Assembly: GCA_011389895.1 (NCBI GenBank)
Contig: JAABTN010000005.1
Span: forward strand, 1-64,000
Length of the DNA stretch: 64,000 nucleotides
Reading direction: 5' to 3'
DNA from: Maritimibacter sp.
GTDB taxonomy: Bacteria; Pseudomonadota; Alphaproteobacteria; Rhodobacterales; Rhodobacteraceae
This document shows, in pieces, positions 63,436-64,000 of this stretch (within the stretch, counting starts at the first letter, position 1; every line of letters starts with the position of its first letter). The notes under the pieces were generated by a model that was not told the origin of the DNA, did not search any database, and was given only the letters and a program-made list of their open reading frames with translations. Position numbers and translations under genes: made by a program.

Positions 63436-64000
63436 TCAGGCGGGCACTAGCCGTGCTTCGAATTGCCTGAGCACCCGGCGGGCGGTTGCGCCATAGTCGT
63501 TCGGGTTCACGCGCAGCTCTGGAAACAGGGTGAAAAGCTCTTCGCGCGCCTGCGGGGCGATGGCGGTCAGACCCTCGGCCCCGGGATGGAAGCTCTCCGA
63601 TAATGCGCCGTTGGCCCAGACCACTTCATGTCGGTCAAACAGCATGTGGTAATAGGTCACCTGCGGCACCTCGATCTGTCGCACGCTGGTGCCGTTTTCG
63701 AGGTGCTTGGCGGGCACCATCACTTCGGGCGTGTCGAAATACAGGTTCGCGACCCCGGACCGGTGCAACATCCGGTGTTGGGGCGACACGAAAAGCGGCG
63801 CGTCATTGCCAAAGGCCCCGGCGGCAAAACGGATTGGCGCGATCCGGCCCCGCCCCGGCACCGTGCGTTTGCCGATCCAGCGCATCGGTTGCGGCCCCCG
63901 GTCGCGGGTCAGGACGAAGTCACCCGGATGCAGATCCTGTATCGGGCGCTCACCAAACGGCGTGCGAATGAGCGTGTTATGGGTGAAGCAGATGATGATG
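63436..64000 (-). CDS. Hint-domain protein (5' part beyond window)
   Basis: Open to window edge: IIICFTHNTLIRTPFGERPIQDLHPGDFVLTRDRGPQPMRWIG ... VSPQHRMLHRSGV. Confidence 0.85.
   Translation of the reverse strand, partial: IIICFTHNTLIRTPFGERPIQDLHPGDFVLTRDRGPQPMRWIGKRTVPGRGRIAPIRFAAGAFGNDAPLFVSPQHRMLHRSGVANLYFDTPEVMVPAKHLENGTSVRQIEVPQVTYYHMLFDRHEVVWANGALSESFHPGAEGLTAIAPQAREELFTLFPELRVNPNDYGATARRVLRQFEARLVPA

Overview
This 64 kb, GC-rich window looks like a Rhodobacterales-type alphaproteobacterial chromosome. It runs from a 5'-truncated uvrD/pcrA helicase through mrp and an almost complete division/cell-wall (dcw) cluster: mraZ-rsmH-ftsL-ftsI-murE-murF-mraY-[Hint]-murD-[DMT]-ftsW-murG-murC-[GNAT-DUF2484]-murB-ddl-ftsQ-ftsA-ftsZ. 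This is followed by bamD and recN, ClC, pepP, cobT/cobS, an ECF sigma/anti-sigma/fasciclin/MsrB operon, GMC oxidase, DnaJ-like/BolA, gatB, pepN, glcB, a short lower-GC islet, an alpha/beta hydrolase, and a second Hint protein truncated at the right edge. The strongest non-coding signals are: (1) eight hairpins with CCUCCUCCC loops directly downstream of a DUF1127 gene on the minus strand, i.e. an expanded CcsR/'cuckoo' sRNA array; (2) a long mraZ leader with recurring TGGGA-N5-TGGGA-like boxes and an intrinsic terminator about 65 nt before mraZ (UpsM-like sRNA). The strongest protein-level signals are: (3) a lower-GC in-frame insertion in the helicase; (4) an ECF sigma/RskA/fasciclin operon that parallels mycobacterial SigK, including two cysteines exactly 50 residues apart; (5) no lpxC between ftsZ and bamD; (6) Hint-domain proteins, one of which interrupts the dcw cluster. 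No tRNA/rRNA, CRISPR array, transposase or prophage was recognised. All calls come from reading the sequence and supplied ORFs; no database search was run.
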